64,000 nt of DNA from Streptomyces sp. CNH099 (GTDB lineage Bacteria; Actinomycetota; Actinomycetes; Streptomycetales; Streptomycetaceae): assembly GCA_000514715.1 (NCBI GenBank), contig AZWL01000005.1:186001-250000 (forward strand). The letters are read 5' to 3'. Position numbers and translations under genes: made by a program. This document shows, one piece after another, positions 50,218 to 58,811 of the stretch. The stretch's first letter is position 1; each line of letters starts with the position of its first letter. The notes beneath the pieces were generated by a model. The model searched no databases, was not told where the DNA came from, and saw nothing but the letters and a program-made list of their open reading frames with translations.

Positions 50218-51627
50218 ATGCCTCTCGCGCTGCTCGCGCTGGCCATCGGCGCCTTCGGGATCGGCACCACGGAGTTCGTCGTCATGGGCCTGCTGCCCGA
50301 GGTGGCCGACGAGTTCTCCGTCTCCGTCCCGGCCGCCGGCTGGCTCACCACCGGCTACGCCCTCGGCGTCTTCGGCGGCGCCCCGCTGCTCACCGCCCTC
50401 GGCACCCGCGTCCCGCGCAAGCGGATGCTGATGGCCCTCATGGGCCTGTTCGTCGCCGGCAACGTCATCTCCGCGCTCGCGCCCGCCTTCGGTGTCATGC
50501 TCGCCGGCCGCATCGTCGCCTCGCTCGCGCACGGCGCGTTCTTCGGCATCGGCGCGGTCGTCGCCGCCGGGCTGGTCGCGAAGGACAAGCGGGCCGGGGC
50601 CATCGCCATGATGTTCACGGGGCTGACCGTGGCCAACGTCGTCGGCGTCCCCGGCGGCACGCTCCTCGGGCAGACCGCCGGCTGGCGGGCCACGTTCCTC
50701 GCGGTCGCGGCGATCGGGGTGGTCGGCCTGGCCGGCGTGGCCAGGCTCGTACCGGACCTGCCCCGGGAACCGGAGGCTGCCGCGGAATCCAGGGCTCCCG
50801 CGGAATCCGAGGCTCCCGCGGAATCCAGGGCGCCCGGAGAGACCCGGCAGCCCGCGTCCGGCGCGGGCGGCACGGACCTCAGGCGCGAACTGGCCGCGTT
50901 CCTCAACGTCCAGGTGCTGCTGGCCATGGCCATGACCGTCCTCGGCTTCGGCGGCGTCTTCGCCGCCATCACCTACATCGCGCCGATGACGACCGAGGTC
51001 ACCGGCTACGCCGACAGCTCCGTCACCTGGCTCCTCGCCCTCTTCGGCCTCGGCATGGTCGGCGGCAACCTGGTCGGCGGGCGCTTCGCCGACCGCGCCC
51101 TGATGCCCATGCTGTACGTCGCGCTCAGCTCCCTGACCGCGACGCTGGCGCTGTTCACGCTCACCGCGCACAGCAAGCCGGCGGCGGCCGTGACCATCTT
51201 CCTCGTCGGGTTCTTCGGCTTCGCGACCGTGCCGCCGCTGCAGAAGCGCGTGCTGGACCAGGCCGCCGCCGCACCCACCCTCGCCTCTGCCGTCAACGTC
51301 GGCGCGTTCAACCTCGGCAACGCGCTCGCCGCCTGGCTCGGCGGCCTGGCCATCTCCGCCGGCCTCGGCTACACCGCCCCCAACTGGGTCGGCGCCGCCC
51401 TCGCCGCCTCCGGCCTGACCCTCGCGGTCCTCGCCGCGGCCCTGGAGCGCCGCGCGGGCGGCACCGCCGGCGCGGCGGCCGCCTCGCGGACGCTGCGGGT
51501 GGCGGGCAGCGCCGCCGCCCCCGCCGACGTACCGCTCGCCGACGTACCGCTCGCCGCCGCCCCCGCCGACGTACCGGTGTCCGCTACTCCGCCCACGGCA
51601 GGCGGTGCCGCTCCCCGTTTTCGGTGA
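50218..51627 (+). CDS. MFS efflux transporter (DHA1, AraJ/CmlR-like)
   Basis: 469 residues; ATG with GCAGGAG upstream. Twelve helices; family marks are GAFGIGTTEFVVMGLLPEVA in helix 1, TTGYALGVFGGAPLL, RVPRKRMLMALMGLF (inner-loop motif A) and GAFFGIGAVVAAGLV. The central cytosolic loop holds three 18-bp DNA repeats encoding ESRAPA-like units (50781-50826). The tail has ADVPLADVPLAAAPADVPV repeats. Likely exports drugs or metabolites, controlled by the divergent MarR. The last 44 bp overlap the convergent cupin gene. Confidence 0.9.
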   Translation: MPLALLALAIGAFGIGTTEFVVMGLLPEVADEFSVSVPAAGWLTTGYALGVFGGAPLLTALGTRVPRKRMLMALMGLFVAGNVISALAPAFGVMLAGRIVASLAHGAFFGIGAVVAAGLVAKDKRAGAIAMMFTGLTVANVVGVPGGTLLGQTAGWRATFLAVAAIGVVGLAGVARLVPDLPREPEAAAESRAPAESEAPAESRAPGETRQPASGAGGTDLRRELAAFLNVQVLLAMAMTVLGFGGVFAAITYIAPMTTEVTGYADSSVTWLLALFGLGMVGGNLVGGRFADRALMPMLYVALSSLTATLALFTLTAHSKPAAAVTIFLVGFFGFATVPPLQKRVLDQAAAAPTLASAVNVGAFNLGNALAAWLGGLAISAGLGYTAPNWVGAALAASGLTLAVLAAALERRAGGTAGAAAASRTLRVAGSAAAPADVPLADVPLAAAPADVPVSATPPTAGGAAPRFR

Positions 51628-51961
51628 CGGCCCCGCCCCCGGCCGCCATCGCCACCAGCGCCTCGACATCGCCTCCGCCCTCGGCCGCACCGAGCCGCCG
51701 CGGCACGTCGGGCGGGAGCAGCACCGCCTGCCCGGCGGCGGCGGTCTCGGTGCGGCCGTCGCTGGTCACGGTGAGGGAGCCGGACACGACCATCCAGACC
51801 TGCTCGCGGTCGACGGCGTGCACGGGGCCGGAGCGGCCGGCGGCCATCCGCACCCGCCAGGTGCTGAGCGCGGTGCTGCCCTGGGAAGGGGTGGCGAGGG
51901 ACTCCATGGCGGCGTTCGGGGTGGTGACGGTGCGGTCGGGGGTGGGAGTGATGACCTTCAT
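51584..51961 (-). CDS. Cupin-domain protein
   Basis: 125 residues, ATG. A single small cupin barrel: GSTALSTWRVRMAAGRSGPVHAVDREQVWMVVSGSLTVTSDG, then AAAGQAVLLPPDVPRRLGA. His and Glu/Gln ligands are only partly conserved (HAVDREQ), so metal use is uncertain. Its Shine-Dalgarno AAGGAG lies inside the MarR operator palindrome, so a bound MarR dimer would block both transcription and initiation signals. It is divergent from that MarR gene and overlaps the MFS gene's 3' end by 44 bp. Enzymatic role unknown. Confidence 0.85.
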   Translation of the reverse strand: MKVITPTPDRTVTTPNAAMESLATPSQGSTALSTWRVRMAAGRSGPVHAVDREQVWMVVSGSLTVTSDGRTETAAAGQAVLLPPDVPRRLGAAEGGGDVEALVAMAAGGGAVTENGERHRLPWAE

Positions 51962-51965
51962 GTAT

Positions 51966-52007
51966 GTAAAGCTCCTTTACTCGATGGGTTGAGTAAAGGA
52001 GCTTTAC
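51966..52007. promoter_or_regulatory. Doubled MarR operator: 17-bp perfect inverted repeat
   Basis: Arms GTAAAGCTCCTTTACTC (51966-51982) and GAGTAAAGGAGCTTTAC (51991-52007), 8-bp centre. Each arm is itself a palindrome, GTAAAG-N3-CTTTAC, so there are two operators 27 bp apart, between the divergent cupin and MarR genes. Confidence 0.85.
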
Positions 52008-52029
52008 CCACTCGTGTCAAGATGTTCCC

Positions 52030-52506
52030 GTGACCCGCGACGACGACAGCCCGCCGCCGACACCCGAGCTGCTGTTCCTGCTCGGCATGGCCTTCCAGCT
52101 CGTCCTGACCGAGTTCAACGAGCGCGTGGCCGCGGCCGGCTACCCCGACCTGCGTCCGGTGCACGGCATGACCTTCCAGATCCTCGGCCGCGACGGCGCC
52201 ACCAGCAGCGAACTGGCCTCCCGGCTCGGCGTCACCAAACAGGCCGCCGGCCAGCTCGTCGACGACCTGGAGCGCCGCGGCTACGTCCGCCGCACCGCCC
52301 ACCCGGCCGGCGGCCGCCGCAAGCTCGTCGTCCTCACCGACGCCGCCCGCCGCCACCTCGACATCGCCGGGCGCGCCCTGCACGACCTGGAAGCCGAACT
52401 CGCCCGCCGCACCGGCGCCGACACCGCCCTCCTCCGCGCCGAACTCCTCCGCCTCACCCACGCCCTCGCCGGTGACGACCTCCCCCCGCTCCGCCCCGTC
52501 TGGTAA
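52030..52506 (+). CDS. MarR-family regulator (divergent from cupin gene)
   Basis: 158 residues from GTG; CAAGAT 6 nt upstream suggests a leaderless mRNA. MarR core: VHGMTFQILGRDGATSSELASRLGVTKQAAGQLVDDLERRGYVRR, wing HPAGGRRKLVVLTDAAR, and the C-terminal dimer helix. A long doubled palindrome lies 23 bp before the start and over the cupin leader, so it most likely represses itself and the cupin gene. Confidence 0.92.
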   Translation: MTRDDDSPPPTPELLFLLGMAFQLVLTEFNERVAAAGYPDLRPVHGMTFQILGRDGATSSELASRLGVTKQAAGQLVDDLERRGYVRRTAHPAGGRRKLVVLTDAARRHLDIAGRALHDLEAELARRTGADTALLRAELLRLTHALAGDDLPPLRPVW

Positions 52507-52673
52507 CCCGGCCCCGCCCCTGCCCCGGCGGCCCGTAACCTGGTGACCCTCCCCGGAGGCGGCCCGGTGCAGCACTCCGCCGACCCGGGGAGCCGGGCCG
52601 CGACGGATGATGAGGGAGACGACCCATCAACGACACGACAGAAGTCCGGCCCGCGCCCGAGCGGCCGGTCCGG

Positions 52674-53522
52674 GTGGGGGACGTCGAGATCTGCACCCAG
52701 GCGTTCGGCGCGGCGACTGATCCGCCGATCCTGCTGGTCGGGGGCGCGGAGGCGTCGATGGACTGGTGGGAGGACGGCTTCTGCGCACGCCTCGCCGCCG
52801 CCGGGCGGTACGTGGTCCGCTTCGATACGCGCGACACGGGCCGGTCCACGACGTTCCCCGTCGGGGCGCCCACGTACAGCGGCGAGGACGTGCTCACCGA
52901 CGTGGTCCGGCTGCCCGACGCGCTCGGCCTCGGCCCCGCGCACCTCGTCGGCATCTCGATGGGCGGCGGAATCTCGCAGGTCATCGCCGCGCGGCACCCC
53001 GGCCGGGTCGCCTCGCTGACGCTGATCGCCACGAGCCCCGCGACGCCGGGCGGGCCCGACCGCCCCGAGCTGCCGCCGATGAGCGAGGAGCTGGCGCGGA
53101 AGTTCGCGGAGCCGCAGCCCGGGCCCGACTGGTCGGACCGCGAGTCGGTCATCGCCTACTTCCTCGCCGGTGAGCACACCTTCGCCGGCTCCATCCCCGT
53201 CGACGAGCAGCGCGTACGCCGCATCGCCGGCCGCGCCTTCGACCGCAGCCCCGTTCCCGCCGCGGCCGCCAACCACTGGCTGCTCGGCGAGGGCGAGGAG
53301 CCGGACACCACGTCCCTCGGCGACATCACCGCGCCGACCCTCGTGCTCCACGGCACCGAAGACCCGCTGTTCCCCTACGCCCACGGGGAGGCGCTGGCCC
53401 GCGAGATCCCCGGGGCGACCCTGGTGCCGCTGCCCGGGATGGGGCACCAGATGCCGCCCCCGGAGCTGTGGGACACCGTCGTGTCGGCGCTCGTCGCGCA
53501 CACGGAAGCAGCCGCGGGCTGA
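52674..53522 (+). CDS. Alpha/beta-hydrolase
   Basis: 282 residues if it starts at the GTG 52674, which has no ribosome-binding site. In frame upstream, ATC at 52626 follows GGGAGACGACCC at perfect spacing and gives an N-terminus resembling MNDTTEV. Either a rare ATC start is used or a former ATG was lost. The fold is clear: ILLVGGAEASMDWW (oxyanion region), GISMGGGIS (nucleophile elbow Ser), LVLHGTEDPLFPY (acid) and GMGHQMP (His). It resembles the RdmC/aclacinomycin methylesterase-like group. Substrate unknown. Confidence 0.85.
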   Translation: MGDVEICTQAFGAATDPPILLVGGAEASMDWWEDGFCARLAAAGRYVVRFDTRDTGRSTTFPVGAPTYSGEDVLTDVVRLPDALGLGPAHLVGISMGGGISQVIAARHPGRVASLTLIATSPATPGGPDRPELPPMSEELARKFAEPQPGPDWSDRESVIAYFLAGEHTFAGSIPVDEQRVRRIAGRAFDRSPVPAAAANHWLLGEGEEPDTTSLGDITAPTLVLHGTEDPLFPYAHGEALAREIPGATLVPLPGMGHQMPPPELWDTVVSALVAHTEAAAG

Positions 53523-53565
53523 CGGGCGGCCGGGCGGCCGGAGGGTCAGGCGCCCGGAGGGCCGG

Positions 53566-54990
53566 TCAGAGGATGCGCTCGCGGCGGGCGGCGGTCATCC
53601 AGCCGGGGAACTCGGAGAGAAGGCGGTCGTAGAGCTGCGCGTCGGGCAGCTCGCTGATGTCGTCGACGGCGAAGAACCCGACGTTGTCGACGCGGCGCCC
53701 GGTGAGGGTGTCGAACCGCTCCAGCACGCCGTAGTCGGACCTGCCCAGCCCCACGAACTGCCAGAAGATCGGCTCCTCGACCGCCTGGCGCAGCTCGTGC
53801 TCGATCTCGGCGTTGCGGTAGACGCCGCCGTCGGAGAAGAACAGCACGAGCGTGGGAACGGGAGCCGGGTTCTCGCGGACGTAGGCGCGGACTTCGGCGA
53901 TGACCTTCTGCTCCTCGTTCTGGATGCCGACCAGCCGCATGTCGACCTGGCCGTCCTCCAGCCCCTTGCGCTTCTTGCGCGGCCGGAAGAGGGCGAGCTG
54001 ACCGACCCGCACGTGCAGTCGCAGCCACTCGGGCAGGTCCCCCAGCTCCAGGTCCGGAAGCCGGGCCGGATGGGAGGCGAACGTCCACGCCTGCATCGAG
54101 CCGTCGTCGTCCAGCTGCGCGGCGACCGCGGCCATGCGCTCGACGACGTCGGCGACGACGCGTTTGGCGTACAGGTGGGTCATGGAGCCGGAGGCGTCCA
54201 GGACCAGGATGACGCGGGCGGAGATGTCGGTGGCCCCGTGCTTGCGGAGGCTGACGGCCACCTGCTCCTTGCGCAGCGACAGCCGCTTGCGCATGTCGAC
54301 GGGCAGTTGCTCCTCGCCCTTGACGAGGCGCGGAGCGGCGGGGGCGGGCGGCGCGTCGGCGGGTACGGGTACGGGTACGGGGCGGGGGGCGGGCGGGGGA
54401 GCCGGGGCAGCCGCCGCGGCCGGGGCAGGGACAGGGGCAGGGGCAGGGGCCGGGGGCGCGTCGTCGACCGTGATACCGAAGTCGGTGGCCAGACCGGCCA
54501 GCCCGGAGGCGTAGCCCTGGCCCACCGCGCGGAACTTCCAGCGGCCGTTGCGCAGGTACAGCTCGCCGCCGACGAACGCCGTCTCCGTCGTCGCCTCCAT
54601 GTCGAAGCGGGCCAGCTCGCCGCCCGTACCGGCGTCCAGCAGCCGCAGCGTCAGCCCGGGCACCTGGCCGAACGTGCCGCCGTCGGCCGAGGCGCACAGC
54701 ACGACCCGCTCGACGGCCGGTTCCAGAGAGCCCAGCAGCACCTCGACGGAGTCGGTGAACCGGCCGCCCTCGCTCCGCTTGCCGCGGTGCGTGACGGCCT
54801 GGGAGGTGTGCTGCGGCTGGTTGTAGAAGACGAAGTCGCCGTCGTCGCGGACCCGTCCGGCCGCGGTGAGCAGCAGCGCCGAGGCGTCGATGTCGGGGAC
54901 GCCGGTGCCCTCGTACCAGCTGAGTTCGGCGCGTACCGCGGAAGCGTCGACGGGCAGGTTGGCCCCTTTGCTGAGCGATCCACCGGCCAT
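53566..54990 (-). CDS. TerD-domain/vWA fusion protein (TerF-like)
   Basis: 474 residues from the ATG at 54990 (GGAGGGGG upstream). An N-terminal TerD domain starts with the classic [10 protein letters not shown] and has [17 protein letters not shown] and GVPDID-type Ca2+ residues. A Pro/Ala linker (about 200-245) follows. The C-terminal vWA domain carries the [15 protein letters not shown] near residue 270 and LVLFFSDGG. Ter proteins are linked to tellurite and phage or stress resistance and bind Ca2+; TerF is the TerD-vWA type. No other ter gene is near, so it is an orphan. Confidence 0.9.
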   Translation of the reverse strand: MAGGSLSKGANLPVDASAVRAELSWYEGTGVPDIDASALLLTAAGRVRDDGDFVFYNQPQHTSQAVTHRGKRSEGGRFTDSVEVLLGSLEPAVERVVLCASADGGTFGQVPGLTLRLLDAGTGGELARFDMEATTETAFVGGELYLRNGRWKFRAVGQGYASGLAGLATDFGITVDDAPPAPAPAPVPAPAAAAAPAPPPAPRPVPVPVPADAPPAPAAPRLVKGEEQLPVDMRKRLSLRKEQVAVSLRKHGATDISARVILVLDASGSMTHLYAKRVVADVVERMAAVAAQLDDDGSMQAWTFASHPARLPDLELGDLPEWLRLHVRVGQLALFRPRKKRKGLEDGQVDMRLVGIQNEEQKVIAEVRAYVRENPAPVPTLVLFFSDGGVYRNAEIEHELRQAVEEPIFWQFVGLGRSDYGVLERFDTLTGRRVDNVGFFAVDDISELPDAQLYDRLLSEFPGWMTAARRERIL

Positions 54991-55273
54991 GGAAACGGTC
55001 CCCCTCCGCTGCGGTCGTGCGGCGGCCGCGGCGGAACGCGGCGCCCTGGCTCCCCGGCGGACTCCCGAGGCCCGGCGTGGTTCCGCGGCCGGCCGGGAGA
55101 CCTGCCTGGTCAGGTACATCGTGTCATGCCGCGGAGGGAGCCGCGCAGGGCGGCGGTACAGACCGGAGACGTACGGCGTTTGCCGCCGCGGGCTGACGTG
55201 GCGCGCACCCGCCGCGGGCGAAGCTGCTGACACCCGGAGCACCCGGGACCGCAGCCAGTGAGGAGCAGTCATC

Positions 55274-55882
55274 TTGCGCTACGTACGCAGCAACCGCGTC
55301 CGCGCCGTCGCCGTCACCGCCGCCGTGCTCGCGACGGCCACCGCCGGCACCGCCGCCGCAACCGCCGACGGCGGCAGCGACGGCGACGGCGGCAACGGCG
55401 CCCACGCCGCCGCCGACCGCAACCCCGACCGCGACCGCGACCGCGACGCCGCCGCGCTGACCGGCACCGCGAAGCTCACCCGGTCCCTCGGCGACGACAT
55501 CACGTTCTCCTTCGACGCCCGGCTCGCCGCCGAGCACAACGACAACCCCCGCAAGGCCACGGGCACCTTCCGCTTCAGCCACTACCTCGACGGCGAGGGC
55601 GCCTGGGCCGAGGCCGAGGTCGACTGCCTCGTCACCGGCGGCAAGGTGGCCGTCGTCTCCGGCACCATCACCGACACCGACCTCCCCGGCGCGAAGGGCC
55701 TGCGCATCGGCGTCACCGTCCACGACAAGGGCCACCGCGACCGCCTCGGCTACAGCTGGGCCGGCACCGGCAGCCCCCTGGAGGACAAGGACCTGGCGCC
55801 GTGCGTCAGCTCGGCACCGTTCGAGAAGGTCAAGCCCGGCACCGGCGACTACCGGGTCCTGCCCTGGCACCCGGAACTCTGA
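55274..55882 (+). CDS. Secreted protein of unknown function
   Basis: 202 residues from TTG with GAGGAG 8 nt upstream. Signal peptide: [24 protein letters not shown] charged [11 protein letters not shown] patch precedes a beta-rich domain starting [23 protein letters not shown]. Two Cys ([15 protein letters not shown]) may form a disulphide. The protein ends LPWHPEL. No family recognised with confidence. Monocistronic, with a perfect hairpin just after the stop. Confidence 0.7.
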   Translation: MRYVRSNRVRAVAVTAAVLATATAGTAAATADGGSDGDGGNGAHAAADRNPDRDRDRDAAALTGTAKLTRSLGDDITFSFDARLAAEHNDNPRKATGTFRFSHYLDGEGAWAEAEVDCLVTGGKVAVVSGTITDTDLPGAKGLRIGVTVHDKGHRDRLGYSWAGTGSPLEDKDLAPCVSSAPFEKVKPGTGDYRVLPWHPEL

Positions 55883-55894
55883 CCCACCCCCCCG

Positions 55895-55919
55895 CCCCGC
55901 CCCGCACCACGGGGCGGGG
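55895..55919. terminator. Hairpin terminator
   Basis: CCCCGCCCCG (55895-55904) and CGGGGCGGGG (55910-55919), 5-nt loop, between the convergent secreted-protein and GNAT genes. Confidence 0.75.
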
Positions 55920-55958
55920 GTGATCGTCCGAGCGACGGTGAGCAGCCCGGGCCCCGGG

Positions 55959-56744
55959 TCAGTCCGACGCCGCCCGCGCCGGCAGCGAGACGTACAGGCG
56001 GGTGCCCCCGGGGCGGTAGCCGACGCGGGTGTAGACCTGGCGGGAGCCCGCACCCGAGTACTCCAGCCACACCGACCCCACCCCGCGGTCGAGCATCGCC
56101 CCCGTGAGCGCCGCGGTCACCGCCGCGGCGACGCCCCGGCGCCGGTGCGCCGGGCGGGTGCCGACGCCGGCCAGCTCCGCCGTGCCCTCGGCCGGCGGCG
56201 AGCACGTCGCGCCGCCGGCGCACCCGCCGCCCCCGGCCCGTACGAGACGCACCTCCCCGCCGTCCCGCTGCAGCCGCCGCAGCCGCGCCGCGCCCTCCGC
56301 CGACGCGGAGAACGCGCCGCCGAACGCCTCGGCGAGCGCGGCGTCCAGCGCCCGGAACTCCTCGTCCGTACCGGGAACCTCCACCCGCGGGCCGTCGCCG
56401 GCGGGCAGCCGGCCGGCGAACGAGCCCGGGGTGCAGACGAGATACTCGTGCACCGCCTCCGTCCCGAACCCCGCCGCCCGCAGCACCGCCGCCACCCCGG
56501 GCGCCGCCTCCGGCGCGAACTCCAGCCGCGGCAGCAGCCCCCGCTCCCGGAAGGCACCGACCAGCGCGGCGACGTCGCCGCCCGTGGGCGCGGTGCCGGG
56601 CAGCGGGGTGGCGTAGTTGAGGTACGGGCTGTCGGTGCCGGGGGAGAAGCCGGCGACGAAGCCGCCGGTCTCGACCACGTCGGGGCGGCGCCGGAGGTGG
56701 GCGACGGCGAAGTCCTGAACCCGGTTGTCCATGGAATGTGCCAC
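55959..56744 (-). CDS. GNAT acetyltransferase, two-domain type
   Basis: 261 residues from GTG 56744 (ATG 56732 also possible; GTGAGG lies 11 nt upstream of the GTG). The N-terminal half is a degenerate GNAT (DSPYLNYATPLPG, GLLPRLEFAPEAAPGVAAVL). The C-terminal half has the acetyl-CoA loop GVGTRPAHRRRGVAAAVTAAL and WLEYSGAGSRQVYTRVGYRPGG. Tandem GNATs of this form include mycothiol synthase-like enzymes, but it is shorter and lacks clear markers. Substrate unknown. Confidence 0.82.
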   Translation of the reverse strand: MAHSMDNRVQDFAVAHLRRRPDVVETGGFVAGFSPGTDSPYLNYATPLPGTAPTGGDVAALVGAFRERGLLPRLEFAPEAAPGVAAVLRAAGFGTEAVHEYLVCTPGSFAGRLPAGDGPRVEVPGTDEEFRALDAALAEAFGGAFSASAEGAARLRRLQRDGGEVRLVRAGGGGCAGGATCSPPAEGTAELAGVGTRPAHRRRGVAAAVTAALTGAMLDRGVGSVWLEYSGAGSRQVYTRVGYRPGGTRLYVSLPARAASD

Positions 56745-57087
56745 GGTGATGTCGACCTCACGAAGTCTCTGGAAAGCGCAGACAGGAGAGAGCGCCCACG
56801 CGGCACAGCGCGCGGGGGCATCGTGGGGCCGCCGTAAGGGACGGGCGTGTCCGCTACGGAAGCGGGCCGGTCACCCGGGGCCGACGGCGGCCGCTGACGG
56901 ACGCCGGAGTCAAAGGCTTCGTTCCTCACCGTGAGTACGCCGGAGGGATCGCCGGCGAGTGCGTTCTACAGGCCCGCAGAACGCCGCCAACCTCTCACGC
57001 CCACCGCCCCCGTGCAACGCGATTCCCCGCCGCGCGCGCAGACCACCCGAACCTCGCCCGCCCGGCGCCGCTTCCGGCGGCGTCCGC
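56745..57087. other. Intergenic stretch without a recognisable feature
   Basis: 343 bp upstream of the GNAT gene and downstream of the next minus-strand gene. Open frames here are Arg/Pro-rich and look like noise. I see no palindrome, RNA or clear promoter apart from GTGAGG before the GNAT start. Confidence 0.5.
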
Positions 57088-57918
57088 TCACACGGCAGCG
57101 CGCCCCCGGCGGTGCTGGGCGCGCAGGGCGGCCAGTCTCCGGTGGTCGCGGGCAGGGGCGTCGCTCTCGTCCAGGGCGAGGAGCGACAGGAGTTGCACGG
57201 GACGTCCCGCCGACGCGGCGGCCTCCAGCTTGTGATGGCCGTCGAGAAGGAAGTGCGTGAGCCCCCAGTGCTCGTAGTAGTCGGCCGAGCGGTCGTCCAT
57301 CGCCGGCTGGCACAGGTCCAGGGTCGAGACCGCCACCGCCGTCGGCACCGCCCCCCGCCGCATCTGCCCGGCGTACTCCTCGACCCGGTCGCGCTCGTTC
57401 CAGGTCGGCGGGACCATCGGCACCACGAACTCGTAGAGGTGCGCCGCGTCGCCGACCGCGGTCTCGAACGTGCGGTAGTACGGGGTGTGCGGGTACTCCG
57501 GCAGGCCCCAGAACCCGTCGATGCCCCAGGTGGCCACCTGCTCGTGGCTGAAGTAGTCGCCCTCCCGCCCCGGGACGGTCAGCCTCGGCTCGATCCGGAG
57601 AAGAAGGGGCAGATAGTCGCCCTCCGGAAGCAGCGCGGCGAACGCCTCCACGACGGCGCGGTCCGGTTCGGTGAGCCGAAGGGCGAGGCGTTCTCGCACG
57701 TGGTCCAACGACAGCGTCTGATGGGCGCCCTCAAGTCGCCGGAACAGAAACGGGCAGGTCCCGCACCAGAAGCTGCGCTCGAACGCAGGCTCGTCGTCGA
57801 CAACGAGCAACCTGCGGCCGGCCCACGCCCCCGGCGCCTTCGCCCCCTCCGCAAACCGGAGCCTCGCCCGGGACTCGGGAACCCCGAGCCTCCGCGCCTC
57901 ACCGACCAGCACCCTCAC
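57088..57918 (-). CDS. Conserved-looking protein with CxxC and DGHHK motifs
   Basis: 276 residues from the GTG at 57918: TACGGT lies 7 nt upstream (minus strand), the same leaderless layout as neighbours. N-terminal part: VGEARRLGVPESRARLRFAEG, then a CxxC in FWCGTCPFLFRRLEG that could bind metal or a disulphide. The middle has PEYPHTPYYRTFE and VVPMVPPTWNERDRVEEY. Near the C-terminus is HFLLDGHHKLEAAASAG, resembling the DGHHR box of ParB-like nuclease/kinase proteins. I do not recognise the whole family. Possibly a nucleotide-using enzyme; unproven. Confidence 0.65.
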   Translation of the reverse strand: MRVLVGEARRLGVPESRARLRFAEGAKAPGAWAGRRLLVVDDEPAFERSFWCGTCPFLFRRLEGAHQTLSLDHVRERLALRLTEPDRAVVEAFAALLPEGDYLPLLLRIEPRLTVPGREGDYFSHEQVATWGIDGFWGLPEYPHTPYYRTFETAVGDAAHLYEFVVPMVPPTWNERDRVEEYAGQMRRGAVPTAVAVSTLDLCQPAMDDRSADYYEHWGLTHFLLDGHHKLEAAASAGRPVQLLSLLALDESDAPARDHRRLAALRAQHRRGRAAV

Positions 57919-57925
57919 CCGCCCG

Positions 57926-57931
57926 ACCGTA
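57926..57931 (-). promoter_or_regulatory. Leaderless -10 of CxxC/DGHHK gene
   Basis: TACGGT on the minus strand, 7 nt before GTG 57918. Confidence 0.5.
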
Positions 57932-58172
57932 CGAGACACCACCGCCGCCTGGCACGCCGTTTTCCCGGTGCCGGTCACAGCCGCCTCGGCAGGCACCACG
58001 CCGCGCTCGTGTGCGCGGTCACCTCGGCCCACACACGCACCGATCCCACCGGGCCCAGCGCTCACCCGGCGCAGCATGGATCTACGGATCTCGCACGACC
58101 ACAGAGTGCGCCGTGTTCGGCGCGGTGACCCGGTCCGCCGGCCGCGGGAGACCGCGGGGCCCGGGCCGTACG

Positions 58173-58625
58173 TCACCCGGGCCGCGGCGGTTCGTCCGCC
58201 GGAAGCCGTTCCACGACGCGGAAGCGCTCCGCGACCACCGGGGTGTCGTCGTCGACGGTGAACCCGGGGTCCCCGAGGATCTCCCGAACGGCCGCGCCGT
58301 GCCAGAACGCCTCGTGCCCTTCCCGCCACTCGGCAACGCTCTCGTGCCCCTCGCCCTCGTCCACCGCGTGCCGCACGTCGATGTCCCGCAGCGGCAGCAC
58401 CCGCACAGCCGTGGTCTCGACGACGGCCACCCGCCGCCCCCGCGAGTCCAGCAGCGCCGCCCGGTCCCCCACCTCCGGCAACGCCTCCCCCTCGGCCTCG
58501 TACGCCGCAAGCAACCCCGTCGTCGCCGTCTTCGCCCCGGACAGCACCGCGGCAACGAGCCTGTCGCGCAACGGCCCGGGAAAGGCCAGCTCGTAAGGAG
58601 GCAACTGCTCCACGGCTTCCGACAT
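58173..58625 (-). CDS. ASCH-domain protein
   Basis: 150 residues. ASCH marks: AFPGPLRDRLVAAVLSGAKTATTGLLAAYE (the conserved GxKtaT turn), LPEVGDRAALLDSRGRRVAVVETT, VLPLRDID, HAVDEGEGHESVAEWREGHEAFW. ASCH domains share the PUA-like fold and bind RNA or modified nucleosides; related bacterial proteins hydrolyse N4-acetylcytidine. TAGCCT 6 nt before the ATG (minus strand) marks a leaderless mRNA. Monocistronic. Confidence 0.9.
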   Translation of the reverse strand: MSEAVEQLPPYELAFPGPLRDRLVAAVLSGAKTATTGLLAAYEAEGEALPEVGDRAALLDSRGRRVAVVETTAVRVLPLRDIDVRHAVDEGEGHESVAEWREGHEAFWHGAAVREILGDPGFTVDDDTPVVAERFRVVERLPADEPPRPG

Positions 58626-58631
58626 ACCCCT

Positions 58632-58637
58632 AGGCTA
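58632..58637 (-). promoter_or_regulatory. Leaderless -10 of ASCH gene
   Basis: TAGCCT on the minus strand, 6 nt before ATG 58625. Confidence 0.5.
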
Positions 58638-58811
58638 CGGATCGGCCGGGAGCGGACGCGGGCCCGTGCCCCTGCGGCGTCACAGGTAGTCGAAGTAGCG
58701 AATCCACCAGCTGGGCCGCGTGGTTCCCCCGCCGTACGAGTACGGGATCTTGTCGGCCGGCGCGCGCTGTCCCAGGCCCGCCGGCTGGGACGGTTGGCTC
58801 GGCGGAGGTGA

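Noticed and set aside
53566..54990. Full tellurite-resistance operon
   Set aside because: Only one TerD-vWA gene; no TerA/B/C/Z neighbours.
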